DNA of 64,000 nt from Streptomyces sp. CB01201 (GTDB lineage: Bacteria; Actinomycetota; Actinomycetes; Streptomycetales; Streptomycetaceae). The DNA lies in the NCBI RefSeq assembly GCF_002803085.1, contig NZ_NNBJ01000002.1, positions 641,183 through 705,182 of the forward strand, given 5' to 3'. Both the position numbers and the translations under genes were made by a program. Below the pieces are notes generated by a model, which was given only the letters and a program-made list of their open reading frames with translations, was not told the origin of the DNA and ran no database searches. Positions 22,798-31,539 of the stretch are shown in pieces (within the stretch, counting starts at the first letter, position 1; each line of letters starts with the position of its first letter).

Positions 22798-23708
22798 CGC
22801 GCGTCGCCGCCATCGACTGCGGTACGAACTCGATCCGCCTGCTCGTCGCGGACGCGGACCCGGCGACCGGCGAGATCACCGACCTGGACCGGCGGATGAC
22901 CATCGTCCGGCTCGGCCAGGGCGTGGACCGCACCGGGCGGCTCGCCCCCGAGGCCCTGGAGCGCACGTTCGCGGCGTGCCGCGAGTACGCGGCGATCATC
23001 AAGGACCTGGGCGCCGAGCGGCTGCGGTTCGTGGCCACCTCCGCCTCGCGCGACGCCGAGAACCGGGACGACTTCGTACGGGGCGTCCTCGACATCCTGG
23101 GCGTCGAGCCCGAGGTGATCTCGGGCGACCAGGAGGCGGAGTTCTCCTTCGTGGGCGCCACCAAGGAACTCGACGGCGACGACGAGTACTTGGTCGTCGA
23201 CATCGGCGGCGGCTCCACCGAGTTCGTGGTCGGCTCCGCGGGCGTCGAGGCGGCCCGCTCGGTCGACATCGGCTGTGTGCGGATGACCGAGCGCCACCAC
23301 CCCGGGGACCCGGCGACGCCCGAGCAGATCGGCGCGATCCGCGCCGACATCGAGGCGGCCCTGGACCTCGCCGAGCGGACCGTGCCGCTGCGCGGGCCGC
23401 GCACGCTGGTGGGCCTGGCGGGTTCGGTCACCACCGTCGCCGCGATCTCGCTCGGCCTGAGCGCGTACGACTCGGCCGCCCTGCACCACGCGCGCATCTC
23501 CTACGAGGAGGTCGCCGCGGTCACCGGACGCCTGCTCGCGGCCACCCACGCCGAGCGCGCCGCCATCCCCGTGCTGCACCCCGGCCGGATCGATGTGATC
23601 GGGGCCGGAGCGCTCGTCCTGCTGGCCATCATGGAGCGCACCGGCGCCCGTGAGGTCGTGGTCAGCGAGCACGACATTCTGGACGGAATCGCCTGGTCGA
23701 TCGCCTGA
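22794..23708 (+). CDS. ppx: Exopolyphosphatase / guanosine pentaphosphatase family
   Basis: This short actinobacterial Ppx/GppA of 304 residues belongs to the ASKHA fold and releases phosphate from polyphosphate; some members act on pppGpp. Visible motifs: the N-terminal phosphate loop AAIDCGTNSIRLLVAD, RFVATSASRDAENRDDF, the second phosphate loop VVDIGGGSTEFVVG, and GLAGSVTTVAAI. The GTG start overlaps the DUF501 stop (GTGA), giving the typical MTRVAAIDCG start. It lacks the C-terminal HD domain of longer enterobacterial homologues, as usual in this phylum. Confidence 0.93.
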   Translation: MTRVAAIDCGTNSIRLLVADADPATGEITDLDRRMTIVRLGQGVDRTGRLAPEALERTFAACREYAAIIKDLGAERLRFVATSASRDAENRDDFVRGVLDILGVEPEVISGDQEAEFSFVGATKELDGDDEYLVVDIGGGSTEFVVGSAGVEAARSVDIGCVRMTERHHPGDPATPEQIGAIRADIEAALDLAERTVPLRGPRTLVGLAGSVTTVAAISLGLSAYDSAALHHARISYEEVAAVTGRLLAATHAERAAIPVLHPGRIDVIGAGALVLLAIMERTGAREVVVSEHDILDGIAWSIA

Positions 23709-24099
23709 TCGCGGTCCGTGGCAGGGCCGTTCGGGGCCCACACCGGGACTTTCGGCCGGGCCCGGCGAGAAAGTTCGTGAAGTTCTTCACAAGGAATTCG
23801 GGCCCTTGGGTCGAAGAATGTGGTCCGAGTACCGCTTTCCGAGGTCCAAGGGCCCGTTCCGTGGGGCATCCACACGGTGATGACCGTGTTACGCCTACGT
23901 TTCCCACGGCAGTGGTCCACCGGGCGGGAAGGCCGGGAGGCCAGTTCAGAAGGGGTGTACAACGCTCGCCCCTACACCGTGGTTCCCTTCCGGCGCCATG
24001 ACCTCGGTCACGTGGGCCGCGCAGTGTAGCAGAGCCCCCTGCGATCCTTGTGAAGGGGCGCACGAGCAGGGGGTCATCGGCGGGTGGATACTCGATGGC
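23709..24099. promoter_or_regulatory. Regulatory gap between ppx and ndh
   Basis: This 391-bp gene-free stretch contains a Rex operator at 23775-23792, a 10-bp inverted repeat (GGGCCCTTGG at 23800-23809 with CCAAGGGCCC at 23846-23855) that could terminate ppx transcription or shape the ndh leader, and a dyad with GGTGTA/TACACC-type arms near 23954-23979. No other gene is seen. Confidence 0.55.
23775..23792. promoter_or_regulatory. Rex (NADH-responsive repressor) operator
   Basis: The 18-mer TCGTGAAGTTCTTCACAA differs from the Rex consensus TTGTGAA-N4-TTCACAA at one position. Rex senses the NADH/NAD+ ratio and represses respiratory genes; ndh lies downstream. The site is about 310 bp from the ndh start, so the promoter is probably distal with a long leader. 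Confidence 0.75.
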
Positions 24100-25488
24100 A
24101 TGAGCACCACGGAGCGTCCCAGGATCCTCGTAGTAGGTGGCGGGTACGTAGGCCTGTACGCAGCGCGACGCATTCTCAAGAAGATGCGTTACGCGGAAGC
24201 GACCGTCACGGTCGTCGACCCGCGCTCGTACATGACGTACCAGCCCTTCCTCCCCGAAGCCGCCGCAGGCAGCATCTCGCCGCGTCACGTCGTCGTCCCG
24301 CTGCGACGCGTCGTGCGTGGAGCCGAGGTGCTCACCGGGCGGGTCACCAGCATTGACCAGGACCGCAAGGTCGCCACGGTCGCGCCGCTCGTCGGCGAGG
24401 CCTACGAGCTGCCCTTCGACTACCTGGTCATCGCGATGGGTGCGGTCTCCCGCACCTTCCCGATCCCCGGTCTGGCCGAGCAGGGCATCGGCATGAAGGG
24501 CGTGGAAGAGGCCATCGGCCTGCGCAACCACGTTCTGGAGCAGCTCGACAAGGCCGACTCCACCACGGACGAGGACGTCCGCCGCAAGGCGCTGACCTTC
24601 GTCTTCGTGGGCGGCGGCTTCGCCGGCGCGGAGACCATCGGCGAGGTGGAGGACATGGCCCGCGACGCGGCCAAGTACTACACCAACGTCAAGCGCGAGG
24701 ACATGCGCTTCATCCTGGTCGACGCCGCCGACAAGATCCTTCCCGAGGTCGGCCCGGAGCTGGGCCGCTGGGGCAAGGAGCACCTTGAGGGCCGTGGCAT
24801 CGAGATCTACCTCTCGACCTCCATGGACTCCTGCGTGGACGGCCACGTGGTGCTGAAGAACGGCCTTGAGGTCGACTCCAACACGATCGTGTGGACGGCC
24901 GGCGTCAAGCCCAACCCGGCGCTGTCCCGCTTCGGCCTCCCGCTCGGCCCGCGCGGCCACGTGGACGCCCAGCCGACGCTCCAGGTCACCGGCACCGACT
25001 ACATCTGGGCCGCCGGCGACAACGCCCAGGTCCCCGACCTCGCCTCGCGCAAGGCCGGCGTGGAGAACGCCTGGTGCCCGCCGAACGCCCAGCACGCGCT
25101 GCGCCAGGCCAAGGTCCTCGGCGACAACGTGGTCTCCGGCATGCGGGGCTTCCCGCAGAAGGAGTACGCGCACTCCAACAAGGGTGCGGTGGCCGGTCTC
25201 GGCCTCCACAAGGGCGTCGCGATGATCGTCATGGGCAAGATGAAGATCAAGCTCAAGGGCCGTCTCGCCTGGTACATGCACCGTGGCTACCACGGTCTGG
25301 CCGTGCCGACCTGGAACCGCAAGATCCGGGTCCTCGCCGACTGGACGCTCGCGATGTTCCTCAAGCGCGAGGTCGTCTCCCTCGGTGCGATGGAGACCCC
25401 GCGCGAGGAGTTCTACGAGGCGGCCAAGCCCGCTCCGGCTCCCGCGGCCAAGGTCGAGGACAAGCCCGAGAAGGCCAAGGCCTCCTAG
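24100..25488 (+). CDS. ndh: Type II NADH dehydrogenase (NDH-2)
   Basis: This is a single-subunit, non-proton-pumping NADH:menaquinone oxidoreductase, peripheral to the membrane. The 462-residue product has two Rossmann folds: FAD-binding ILVVGGGYVGLYAARRI at the N terminus and NADH-binding FVFVGGGFAGAETIGEVEDM near residue 170. It also has the FAD motif TDYIWAAGDNAQVPD and the quinone-site AQHALRQAKVLGDN region. An amphipathic C-terminal region and a Lys/Pro/Ala-rich tail complete it. I chose ATG 24100 because the protein then starts MSTTERPRILVVGGG. A Rex operator upstream implies induction when NADH accumulates. Confidence 0.95.
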   Translation: MSTTERPRILVVGGGYVGLYAARRILKKMRYAEATVTVVDPRSYMTYQPFLPEAAAGSISPRHVVVPLRRVVRGAEVLTGRVTSIDQDRKVATVAPLVGEAYELPFDYLVIAMGAVSRTFPIPGLAEQGIGMKGVEEAIGLRNHVLEQLDKADSTTDEDVRRKALTFVFVGGGFAGAETIGEVEDMARDAAKYYTNVKREDMRFILVDAADKILPEVGPELGRWGKEHLEGRGIEIYLSTSMDSCVDGHVVLKNGLEVDSNTIVWTAGVKPNPALSRFGLPLGPRGHVDAQPTLQVTGTDYIWAAGDNAQVPDLASRKAGVENAWCPPNAQHALRQAKVLGDNVVSGMRGFPQKEYAHSNKGAVAGLGLHKGVAMIVMGKMKIKLKGRLAWYMHRGYHGLAVPTWNRKIRVLADWTLAMFLKREVVSLGAMETPREEFYEAAKPAPAPAAKVEDKPEKAKAS

Positions 25489-25514
25489 CTCCACCTGCGT
25501 CACCAGCTCTACCC

Positions 25515-25556
25515 CGAAGGGGCCGTCCGCCATCCGTGGTGCGGGCGGCCCCTTCG
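25515..25556 (+). terminator. Terminator after ndh
   Basis: CGAAGGGGCCG at 25515-25525 pairs with CGGCCCCTTCG at 25546-25556, extended inward by TCCGC/GCGGG. A strong GC hairpin 27 bases after the ndh stop. Confidence 0.75.
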
Positions 25557-25661
25557 GCGTGCCCGGGGATGCGGTGGGCGGCCGGGGCGCGGGCGCTCGC
25601 TTCGGCATGCCCGCGCCGAAGCGGCGGGGGGATCCGGACAGAGGCGTTTTCCGGCCAAGAA

Positions 25662-25680
25662 GATGGCATATACAGCCATC
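25662..25680. promoter_or_regulatory. Inverted repeat upstream of cfa
   Basis: GATGGC at 25662-25667 and GCCATC at 25675-25680 flank ATATACA, an AT-rich spacer unusual here. Ninety-six bases before the cfa start, this could be an operator overlapping a promoter. Sequence observation; the factor is unknown. Confidence 0.35.
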
Positions 25681-25775
25681 CTGTCACTCCCTTGCGCGGT
25701 AGCGGGATTGCCGCGCGCCCGGGCACTGTTGTGCAGGGTGCTGAGACATTTCTGCGAGATACGGAGGTGTGCGCG

Positions 25776-27068
25776 ATGGCCCAAGCGGCGCTGCGGCTGA
25801 CCGCTCTTGCCGAGGCATTGCTGGGGGAGGCCCTCCCGGTGCGGATCCGGGCCTGGGACGGCAGCGAGGCGGGCCCGCCCGGCGCTCCGGTTCTCGTCGT
25901 ACGCCACCGGCGCGCGCTGCGACGACTGCTGTGGAAGCCGGGCGAACTCGGCCTGGCCCGCGCCTGGGTGGCCGGCGAGATCGACGTCGAGGGCGATCTG
26001 TACGGGGCGCTCGGCCGGCTGGCCGGGCTCATCTGGGAGCGCGGCGGCGAGCCGAAGGACTCCGTGCACCCGGTGCTCGACCCCAGACTCCGCGCCGCCG
26101 CCAAGGAACTGGTGAGACTGGGCGGCGCCCTGCCCCCGCCGGCCCCGCCCGCCGAGGAGATGCGCCGCCGCACCGGCCGGCTGCACACCCGGCGCCGGGA
26201 CAAGGAGGCGATCAGCCACCACTACGACGTCGGCAACGACTTCTATGAGCTGGTGCTCGGCCCCTCGATGGTCTACTCCTGCGCCTACTGGGAGAGCCCC
26301 GACGCCACCCTGGAGGACGCCCAGCGCGACAAGCTCGACCTGGTCTGCCGCAAGCTGGGCCTCCAGGAGGGCGACCGGCTGCTCGACGTCGGCTGCGGCT
26401 GGGGCTCGATGGCCATCCACGCCGCCCGCGAGTACGGCGCCCGGGTCGTCGGCATCACGCTGTCGCGCGAGCAGGCCGCGTACGCCCGCAAGCGCATCGC
26501 CGAGGAGGGCCTCACCGACCGGATCGAGATCCGGGTGCAGGACTACCGGGACGTCAAGGACGGCCCGTTCGACGCGATCTCCTCCATCGGCATGGCCGAG
26601 CACGTCGGCTCGGTGCGGTACGCGGAGTACGCGGACATCCTGCACGGCCTGCTCAAGGACGGCGGGCGGCTGCTCAACCACCAGATCGCGCGGCGTCCCG
26701 AGCGGGACGAATCGGCTTACGAGATAGACGAGTTCATCGACAAGTACGTCTTCCCCGACGGCGAGTTGGCCCCGCTCGGCCATACGCTTGCCGCCCTGGA
26801 GGAGGCCGGGTTCGAGGCCCGTGACGTCGAACCGATCCGGGAGCACTACGCTCTGACGCTGCGTCAGTGGGTGGCCAACCTGGAGGCGGACTGGCGGCGC
26901 GCGGTGGGCCTCACCAGCCCCGGGCGGGCCCGGATCTGGCGGCTCTACATGGCGGCCTCGGCGCTCTCCTTCGAGCGCAACCGGATCGGGGTCAACCAGA
27001 TCCTGGCGGTGAAGACCCCGGAGGGCGGCGCCTCCGGCATGCCGCTGCGGGCCCGCAGCTGGAACTGA
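25776..27068 (+). CDS. cfa: Cyclopropane-fatty-acyl-phospholipid synthase family methyltransferase
   Basis: This is predicted to transfer a methyl group from S-adenosylmethionine to unsaturated acyl chains of membrane phospholipids. It has 430 residues. A lipid-binding N-terminal part (WVAGEIDVEGDLYGAL) precedes the CFA-type catalytic domain with AISHHYDVGNDFYEL, the acyl-site YSCAYW, the SAM-binding loop LLDVGCGWGSMAIHAA, GITLSREQ, and the bicarbonate-pocket EHVGSVRY and YVFPDGEL motifs. ATG 25776 has GGAGG eight bases upstream. It could alternatively be a related tuberculostearate-type or branched-lipid methyltransferase. Confidence 0.9.
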   Translation: MAQAALRLTALAEALLGEALPVRIRAWDGSEAGPPGAPVLVVRHRRALRRLLWKPGELGLARAWVAGEIDVEGDLYGALGRLAGLIWERGGEPKDSVHPVLDPRLRAAAKELVRLGGALPPPAPPAEEMRRRTGRLHTRRRDKEAISHHYDVGNDFYELVLGPSMVYSCAYWESPDATLEDAQRDKLDLVCRKLGLQEGDRLLDVGCGWGSMAIHAAREYGARVVGITLSREQAAYARKRIAEEGLTDRIEIRVQDYRDVKDGPFDAISSIGMAEHVGSVRYAEYADILHGLLKDGGRLLNHQIARRPERDESAYEIDEFIDKYVFPDGELAPLGHTLAALEEAGFEARDVEPIREHYALTLRQWVANLEADWRRAVGLTSPGRARIWRLYMAASALSFERNRIGVNQILAVKTPEGGASGMPLRARSWN

Positions 27069-27089
27069 GCCCGGCCGCACGGCGACGCC

Positions 27090-27124
27090 GAAGGGCCCCG
27101 GGAGGCGAGCTCCCGGGGCCCTTC
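27090..27124. terminator. Bidirectional terminator between cfa and the ABC permease
   Basis: A perfect 15-bp stem, GAAGGGCCCCGGGAG (27090-27104) with CTCCCGGGGCCCTTC (27110-27124), with a 5-base loop, lies between two convergent genes. Confidence 0.85.
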
Positions 27125-27160
27125 AACTGCCCTTGATCGGGCGGGTGTTGGCGGTGTCTG

Positions 27161-29692
27161 CTACTCGGTCTTGATGGCGGTGAGCATGTTGAGCCGCGCC
27201 GCGCTCCGGGCCGGCCACATGGCGGCCAGCACACCCACCAGGGCGGCGAGCAGCAGGAAGATGCCGATCCGGTCCCACGGGATGACGAGAGCGTAGTTCG
27301 GGATGGAGCTCTTGATCGTCTGGCCGATGGCCCAGGCGAGGAAGGAGCCGAGCCCGACGCCGATCACCGCGCCGAACAGCGAGATGACGACGGCCTCCAG
27401 ACGGATCATGGTCTTGACCCGGCGGCGGTCCAGGCCGATCGCCCGCAGCATGCCGATCTCCTGCTGGCGTTCGAACACCGACATCGCCAGGGTGTTGATG
27501 ACACCGAGGACCGCGATGATCAGGGCCATGGCGAGCAGGCCGTACATGATGTTGAGCAGCGTGTTGATCATGCCGCCGAACTCGTTGCGGATGTCCTGCT
27601 GGTCCATGATGCTGATCGCCGGGTTGTCACCGAGCGCGCTGACCAGGGCCTTCTCATTGGCGCTCGTGGCGCCGCCGTCCGTCTTGACGAAGACCTGCGG
27701 GATGTACGGCTGGGGGTCGTGCGGGGCGAGCACCGTGGTCGGCACGAGCACGGTGTCCAGGAACTCGTTCTCCTTGAAGGTCGCGCCGATCGTCAGCCGG
27801 CCCTTCTTCTTGTCGCTGAACTCGACCGGGAGCTCGGAGCCGGGCTTCCAGCCGTGCTTGGCGGCGGTCTTGTCGTCGACGGCTATCCGGCCCTGGCCGA
27901 GGCCGGCGAGCGAGCCGGCCACCGGCTCGACGTTGATGACCTTCTCGATGTCGCCCGGCGTCACCCCGGCCACCGACTCGTCGATGCCGCCGAGCTTGAT
28001 GTAGGAGGACTGCTTGGGGGAGACCGCCGCGACGCCGGGCGCCTTGCGCAGCGCGGTCAGGACGTCCTTGTCGAGCCCGGAGCCGCCGGCCGCCATCTGG
28101 ACCATGTAGTCGGCCTTGATGTTGTCCGTGGTCATCTTGTCGATGGCCGTGCCCAGCGTGACGCCGAGCACCGAGAGGCCGGTGACCAGGGTCAGGCCGA
28201 TGGCGAGCGCGGAGGCGGTGGCGCCGGTGCGGCGCGGGTTGCGCACCGCGTTCTGGCTGGCGAGCTTGCCGGAGACGCCGAACACCTTGCTCAGGGCGGG
28301 GCGTACGAGGGCGATGACCGGGCGGGACAGCAGCGGGATCAGGATGATGATGCCGACCAGGGCGAGGAAGGCGCCGAGGCCGATGATCATCTTGCCTTCC
28401 TTGCCGGCGGCGGCACCGGCCACGATGGCGGCCGCACCGGCGAGGGTGATGACACCGCCGATCGAGTTCCGCACCACCAGGGACTTGGTGGTGGCCACGC
28501 CGTGCACGCTGTTCATCGCGGCGACCGGCGGGATCTTCGCGGCACGCCAGGCCGGCAGCAGGGCCGCGATCACGGTGACGAGGACGCCCACGGCGAGCGC
28601 GGCGACGACCGGCGTGGCCGAGATGATGAGCGGGCCGTCGGGCAGCTTGGCGCCGAAGGCGCCCATGGCGGACCGCAGCCCGGTGGCGAGGCCGAGGCCG
28701 AGCGCGTAGCCGATCACGGAGGCGACCGTGCCGACCACCAGCGCCTCGGCGAGCACCGAGCGGCGGACCTGGCCGCGCGAGGCGCCGACGGCACGCATCA
28801 GGGCGAGCTCACGCGTGCGCTGGGCGACCAGCATGGTGAAGGTGTTGGAGATCAGGAAGATGCCGACGAACAGCGCGATGAGGGCGAAGACGAGCAGTGT
28901 CTGGTTGAGGCCGCTGAGGCCCTTCTCGATGTCCTTGGCCTCCTGGTCGGCGAGCGCCTGGCCGGTCTTGGCCTCGGCGTCCTTCGGCAGCAGCGGCTTG
29001 ACCTCGTCGAGAATCCGCTGGGCGTCGGCACCGGGGGCGCCGGCCACGCTCACGTTCTGGAAGTAGCCCGGCTTGAGGTAGAGCTGCTGGGCGACGGCGG
29101 TGTCGAACAGGACGAGGCTGCCGCCCGCGTTGACCTGGCCGTCCTCGGTGGTGAAGATGCCGGCGAGCTTGTACTGCTTGACCGGGCCGTTGGTGGCCAC
29201 CCGCACGGTGTCGCCGACGGCGTACTCGCCCTTGCGGGCGGTGTCCTTGTCCAGCGCGATCTGGTCGTCCTTCACCGGGCCCGAGCCCTGGGTGAAGGTG
29301 TACGACGGGTCCTTGCCGTCCTTGCCGGGGGCGTAGTTGCCGCCCTTGTTGGCCCAGCCCTGCCCGATCAGCTTGCCGCCGGTGTCGGCCACACCGGCGA
29401 AGCCGTCCACCCGGCCGATGGCCGACGCGACCCCGTCGAGCTTCTCGATCTTCTGCAGGGTCTGCTTGCTGACACCGGGCTCCCGTTCGGTGTCGTCACG
29501 GCTGGTGTACGTGCTGACGGCGACGGCCACCTTGTCGTAGCTCTTGGACGACTGGTTGCGGAAGGCGCTGCCGAGGGTGTCGGTGAACACGAGCGTGCCG
29601 GACACGAAGGCGACGCCGAGCATGACGGCGAGCACCGTCATCAACAGCCGGGCCTTGTGCGCGAGCACGTTGCGCAGGGCGGTTTTGAACAT
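27161..29692 (-). CDS. FtsX-like ABC transporter permease (MacB type)
   Basis: This 843-residue permease subunit starts with a membrane helix (ARLLMTVLAVMLGVAFVSGTLVFTDT) and a periplasmic MacB-core-like domain. An FtsX block of three helices follows at about residues 262-400, then further helices, a second extracytoplasmic domain, and a second FtsX block at the C terminus ending MWPARSAARLNMLTAIKTE. Proteins of this class do not move small molecules through the bilayer; they couple cytoplasmic ATP hydrolysis to work outside the membrane, such as lipoprotein or peptide export. The ATPase gene at 30107 lies upstream in the same direction and is the obvious partner, despite a 414-bp repeat-filled gap. 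Confidence 0.9.
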   Translation of the reverse strand: MFKTALRNVLAHKARLLMTVLAVMLGVAFVSGTLVFTDTLGSAFRNQSSKSYDKVAVAVSTYTSRDDTEREPGVSKQTLQKIEKLDGVASAIGRVDGFAGVADTGGKLIGQGWANKGGNYAPGKDGKDPSYTFTQGSGPVKDDQIALDKDTARKGEYAVGDTVRVATNGPVKQYKLAGIFTTEDGQVNAGGSLVLFDTAVAQQLYLKPGYFQNVSVAGAPGADAQRILDEVKPLLPKDAEAKTGQALADQEAKDIEKGLSGLNQTLLVFALIALFVGIFLISNTFTMLVAQRTRELALMRAVGASRGQVRRSVLAEALVVGTVASVIGYALGLGLATGLRSAMGAFGAKLPDGPLIISATPVVAALAVGVLVTVIAALLPAWRAAKIPPVAAMNSVHGVATTKSLVVRNSIGGVITLAGAAAIVAGAAAGKEGKMIIGLGAFLALVGIIILIPLLSRPVIALVRPALSKVFGVSGKLASQNAVRNPRRTGATASALAIGLTLVTGLSVLGVTLGTAIDKMTTDNIKADYMVQMAAGGSGLDKDVLTALRKAPGVAAVSPKQSSYIKLGGIDESVAGVTPGDIEKVINVEPVAGSLAGLGQGRIAVDDKTAAKHGWKPGSELPVEFSDKKKGRLTIGATFKENEFLDTVLVPTTVLAPHDPQPYIPQVFVKTDGGATSANEKALVSALGDNPAISIMDQQDIRNEFGGMINTLLNIMYGLLAMALIIAVLGVINTLAMSVFERQQEIGMLRAIGLDRRRVKTMIRLEAVVISLFGAVIGVGLGSFLAWAIGQTIKSSIPNYALVIPWDRIGIFLLLAALVGVLAAMWPARSAARLNMLTAIKTE

Positions 29693-30106
29693 GGGGTTTC
29701 TCAGTCCTGGAGAGTTTCTGGGGCCGGCCCCTCCGGGGGAGGAGGTGCTGGACGGGTGCGGGCCGTGGGTGGCTGGTCGCGCGGTTCCCCGCGCCCTTCA
29801 ACGCCTTGTCGCGGGGCCCGCGCGGGAATCCTCAGGCCGTGCGGCTGGTGGACGCGGGCCGGCATGGGGCGTTTCAGCCCGTCCGGCGATGGAGGACGAG
29901 CGCCGTTCAGGCGCGATCCCGGGTCCGGGGCGGCGTCCCGAGGGGGTGCAGGGGGAGGAGCCTCCCGCGGTACCGGGTACCGGGTACCGGGTGCGGGGCC
30001 AGACGACAACCGGCCGGGGTGCGGGGGCCGGAGCCCCCGCCGGGTTGCCGCACGCGGGCGCGAGGAGCCAGGGGGGTGCGGGGGCAAGGCCCCCGGCGGC
30101 TCGGGG
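29693..30106. repeat. Repeat-filled gap between ABC ATPase and permease genes
   Basis: There is no gene in this 414-bp stretch. It contains a reverse A module near 29787, a degenerate reverse B module at about 29872-29930, a 7-bp tandem repeat (GGTACCG three times, 29969-29989), and repeated GC-rich words around GGGGGTGC. Its presence inside what should be an ATPase-permease operon suggests the composite repeat was inserted between the two cistrons. Confidence 0.6.
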
Positions 30107-30877
30107 TCAGCTGGTGCGGCCCTTTGCGTCGAACGCCTTCATCCGGTCGAGCACCCCGTCCGCGCTGGGCCGCAGCATCTCGTCGACGATCCGCCCGTCG
30201 GCCAGGAATATGACCCGGTCCGCGTACGACGCGGCGACCGGGTCGTGGGTGACCATCACCACGGTCTGCCCGAGCTCGCGCACCGAGTTGCGCAGGAAGC
30301 CGAGGACCTCGGCGCCGGAGCGCGAGTCGAGGTTTCCGGTCGGCTCGTCGCCGAAGATGATCTCCGGCTGGGAGGCGAGCGCGCGGGCCACGGCGACACG
30401 CTGCTGCTGGCCACCGGAGAGCTGGGTGGGCCGGTGGCCGAGCCGGTCGGACAGGCCGACCATGGCGATGACCTGGTCGAGCCACTCCTTGTTCGGCTTG
30501 CGGCCCGCGATGTCCATGGGGAGCGTGATGTTCTCCAGGGCGGTCAGCGTGGGCAGCAGGTTGAACGCCTGGAAGATGAAGCCGATCTTGTCCCGGCGCA
30601 GCTGCGTGAGCTGCTTGTCCTTGAGCGAGCCGAGCTCGGTCTCACCGATGCGGACCGAGCCGGAGCTGAAGGAGTCCAGACCCGCGACGCAGTGCATCAG
30701 GGTGGACTTGCCGGAGCCGGAGGGGCCCATGATCGCGGTGAACTCGCCCTGCCGGAAGTCGACCGTGACCTGGTCGAGCGCGACCACCTGGGTCTCGCCC
30801 GTGCCGTAGACCTTCGACAGCTCGACGGCGCGGGCGGCCACCGCGGTGGCGCGGTGTGCGGTGGGGGTGGTGGTCAC
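30107..30877 (-). CDS. ABC transporter ATP-binding protein (MacB/LolD type)
   Basis: This is the ATPase of an FtsX-type transporter, 256 residues. Walker A is GPSGSGKST, the Q-loop FIFQAFNLLPTLTALENI is characteristic of the LolD/MacB group, the signature is LSGGQQQRVAVARAL, Walker B is IIFGDEPTGNLD, and the H-loop is MVTHDP. The GTG start at 30877 follows AGGAG at seven bases. It is read in the same direction as the permease downstream, with which it should form a complex at the inner face of the membrane. Confidence 0.93.
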   Translation of the reverse strand: MTTTPTAHRATAVAARAVELSKVYGTGETQVVALDQVTVDFRQGEFTAIMGPSGSGKSTLMHCVAGLDSFSSGSVRIGETELGSLKDKQLTQLRRDKIGFIFQAFNLLPTLTALENITLPMDIAGRKPNKEWLDQVIAMVGLSDRLGHRPTQLSGGQQQRVAVARALASQPEIIFGDEPTGNLDSRSGAEVLGFLRNSVRELGQTVVMVTHDPVAASYADRVIFLADGRIVDEMLRPSADGVLDRMKAFDAKGRTS

Positions 30878-31322
30878 GGAGGAACTCCTGTCGATGCGGC
30901 TTTCGGGGACTTCTCCATCCTTCCTGCCGCCCGGCGCCCGATCGTCAGCCCCTGTACCCGTTCACTGGCCCTCTTGAGTCGGACGGAAGTACCCCCGCAC
31001 TCCTCCTGAGGTATGACGGCACCCCTGAGGCGCGGCCGGATCCGAGGCGTACTCCACCCACGCTCCGGGCCGGCTCCGGCGGGGCCTGTCAGCATCTGTG
31101 CGAAGGCGGTACGGGGCATCGACTTTCCGTCATTCCGCGTTCGTATATCGGGATACCCCGGACGCCCTGCCAACCGCCTCCGGCATGTGCCAACACCGCT
31201 TTGAGCTGTGCTGACACACCCTCAGGCGTCAATAAAATAAGACAACATCGGGTGGTTGTTCCGCTGTTCGGGGGATGCGTCGGGCTAGGCTCGTCCCGCG
31301 AAACGCGGAGCCGCGCGCCCTT
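30878..31322. other. Divergent intergenic region between ABC operon and bldA
   Basis: This 445-bp gap holds the promoters of the ABC operon (leftward) and of bldA (rightward). The rightmost part contains an unusually AT-rich word, TCAATAAAATAAGACAACA near 31226-31245, before the bldA promoter. I see no gene. Confidence 0.45.
31286..31291 (+). promoter_or_regulatory. Candidate -10 element of bldA (TAGGCT)
   Basis: TAGGCT at 31286-31291 lies 31 bases before the mature tRNA 5' end, consistent with a short leader removed by RNase P. No convincing -35 hexamer is evident. Confidence 0.45.
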
Positions 31323-31404
31323 GCCCGGATGGTGGAACGCAGACACGGCGAGCTTAAACCTCGCTGGCCTTCGGGCCGTGCCGGTTCGAGTCCGGCTCCG
31401 GGCA
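31323..31404 (+). tRNA. bldA: tRNA-Leu (anticodon UAA), developmental regulator bldA
   Basis: The acceptor arm GCCCGGA at 31323-31329 pairs with TCCGGGC at 31397-31403, with A as discriminator at 31404. The anticodon stem is GCGAG/CTCGC around loop CTTAAAC, so the anticodon is TAA at 31355-31357. A variable arm with GGCC-TTCG-GGCC follows, a class II feature of leucine tRNAs, then the T arm GCCGG-TTCGAGT-CCGGC. CCA is not encoded. In Streptomyces this is the only tRNA for the rare UUA codon, which is concentrated in developmental and antibiotic-regulatory genes; bldA mutants fail to form aerial mycelium. Reading by eye, I saw no in-frame TTA in any gene called here. Confidence 0.96.
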
Positions 31405-31510
31405 CTCACCTTTTGCGCTGAACGAGCTCCTCGCGCACGGAGCACACCCGTCGTGGCCGGCGTTCCGGCGCGGTGTTCCGCACCGGCGCCGGCCGCGTCC
31501 GCCGCGTCGC

Positions 31511-31529
31511 CGTCCGGCCGGGCCGGACG
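31511..31529. terminator. Hairpin between bldA and transaldolase
   Basis: CGTCCGG at 31511-31517 pairs with CCGGACG at 31523-31529. It lies between convergent transcription units and just past the transaldolase stop, a likely terminator for both. Confidence 0.55.
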
Positions 31530-31539
31530 GGCCCGCGGG

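Noticed and set aside
27719..31009. 1096-codon frame opposite the ABC permease and ATPase genes
   Set aside because: It crosses two real genes and the repeat-filled gap, with low-complexity translation and no family match.
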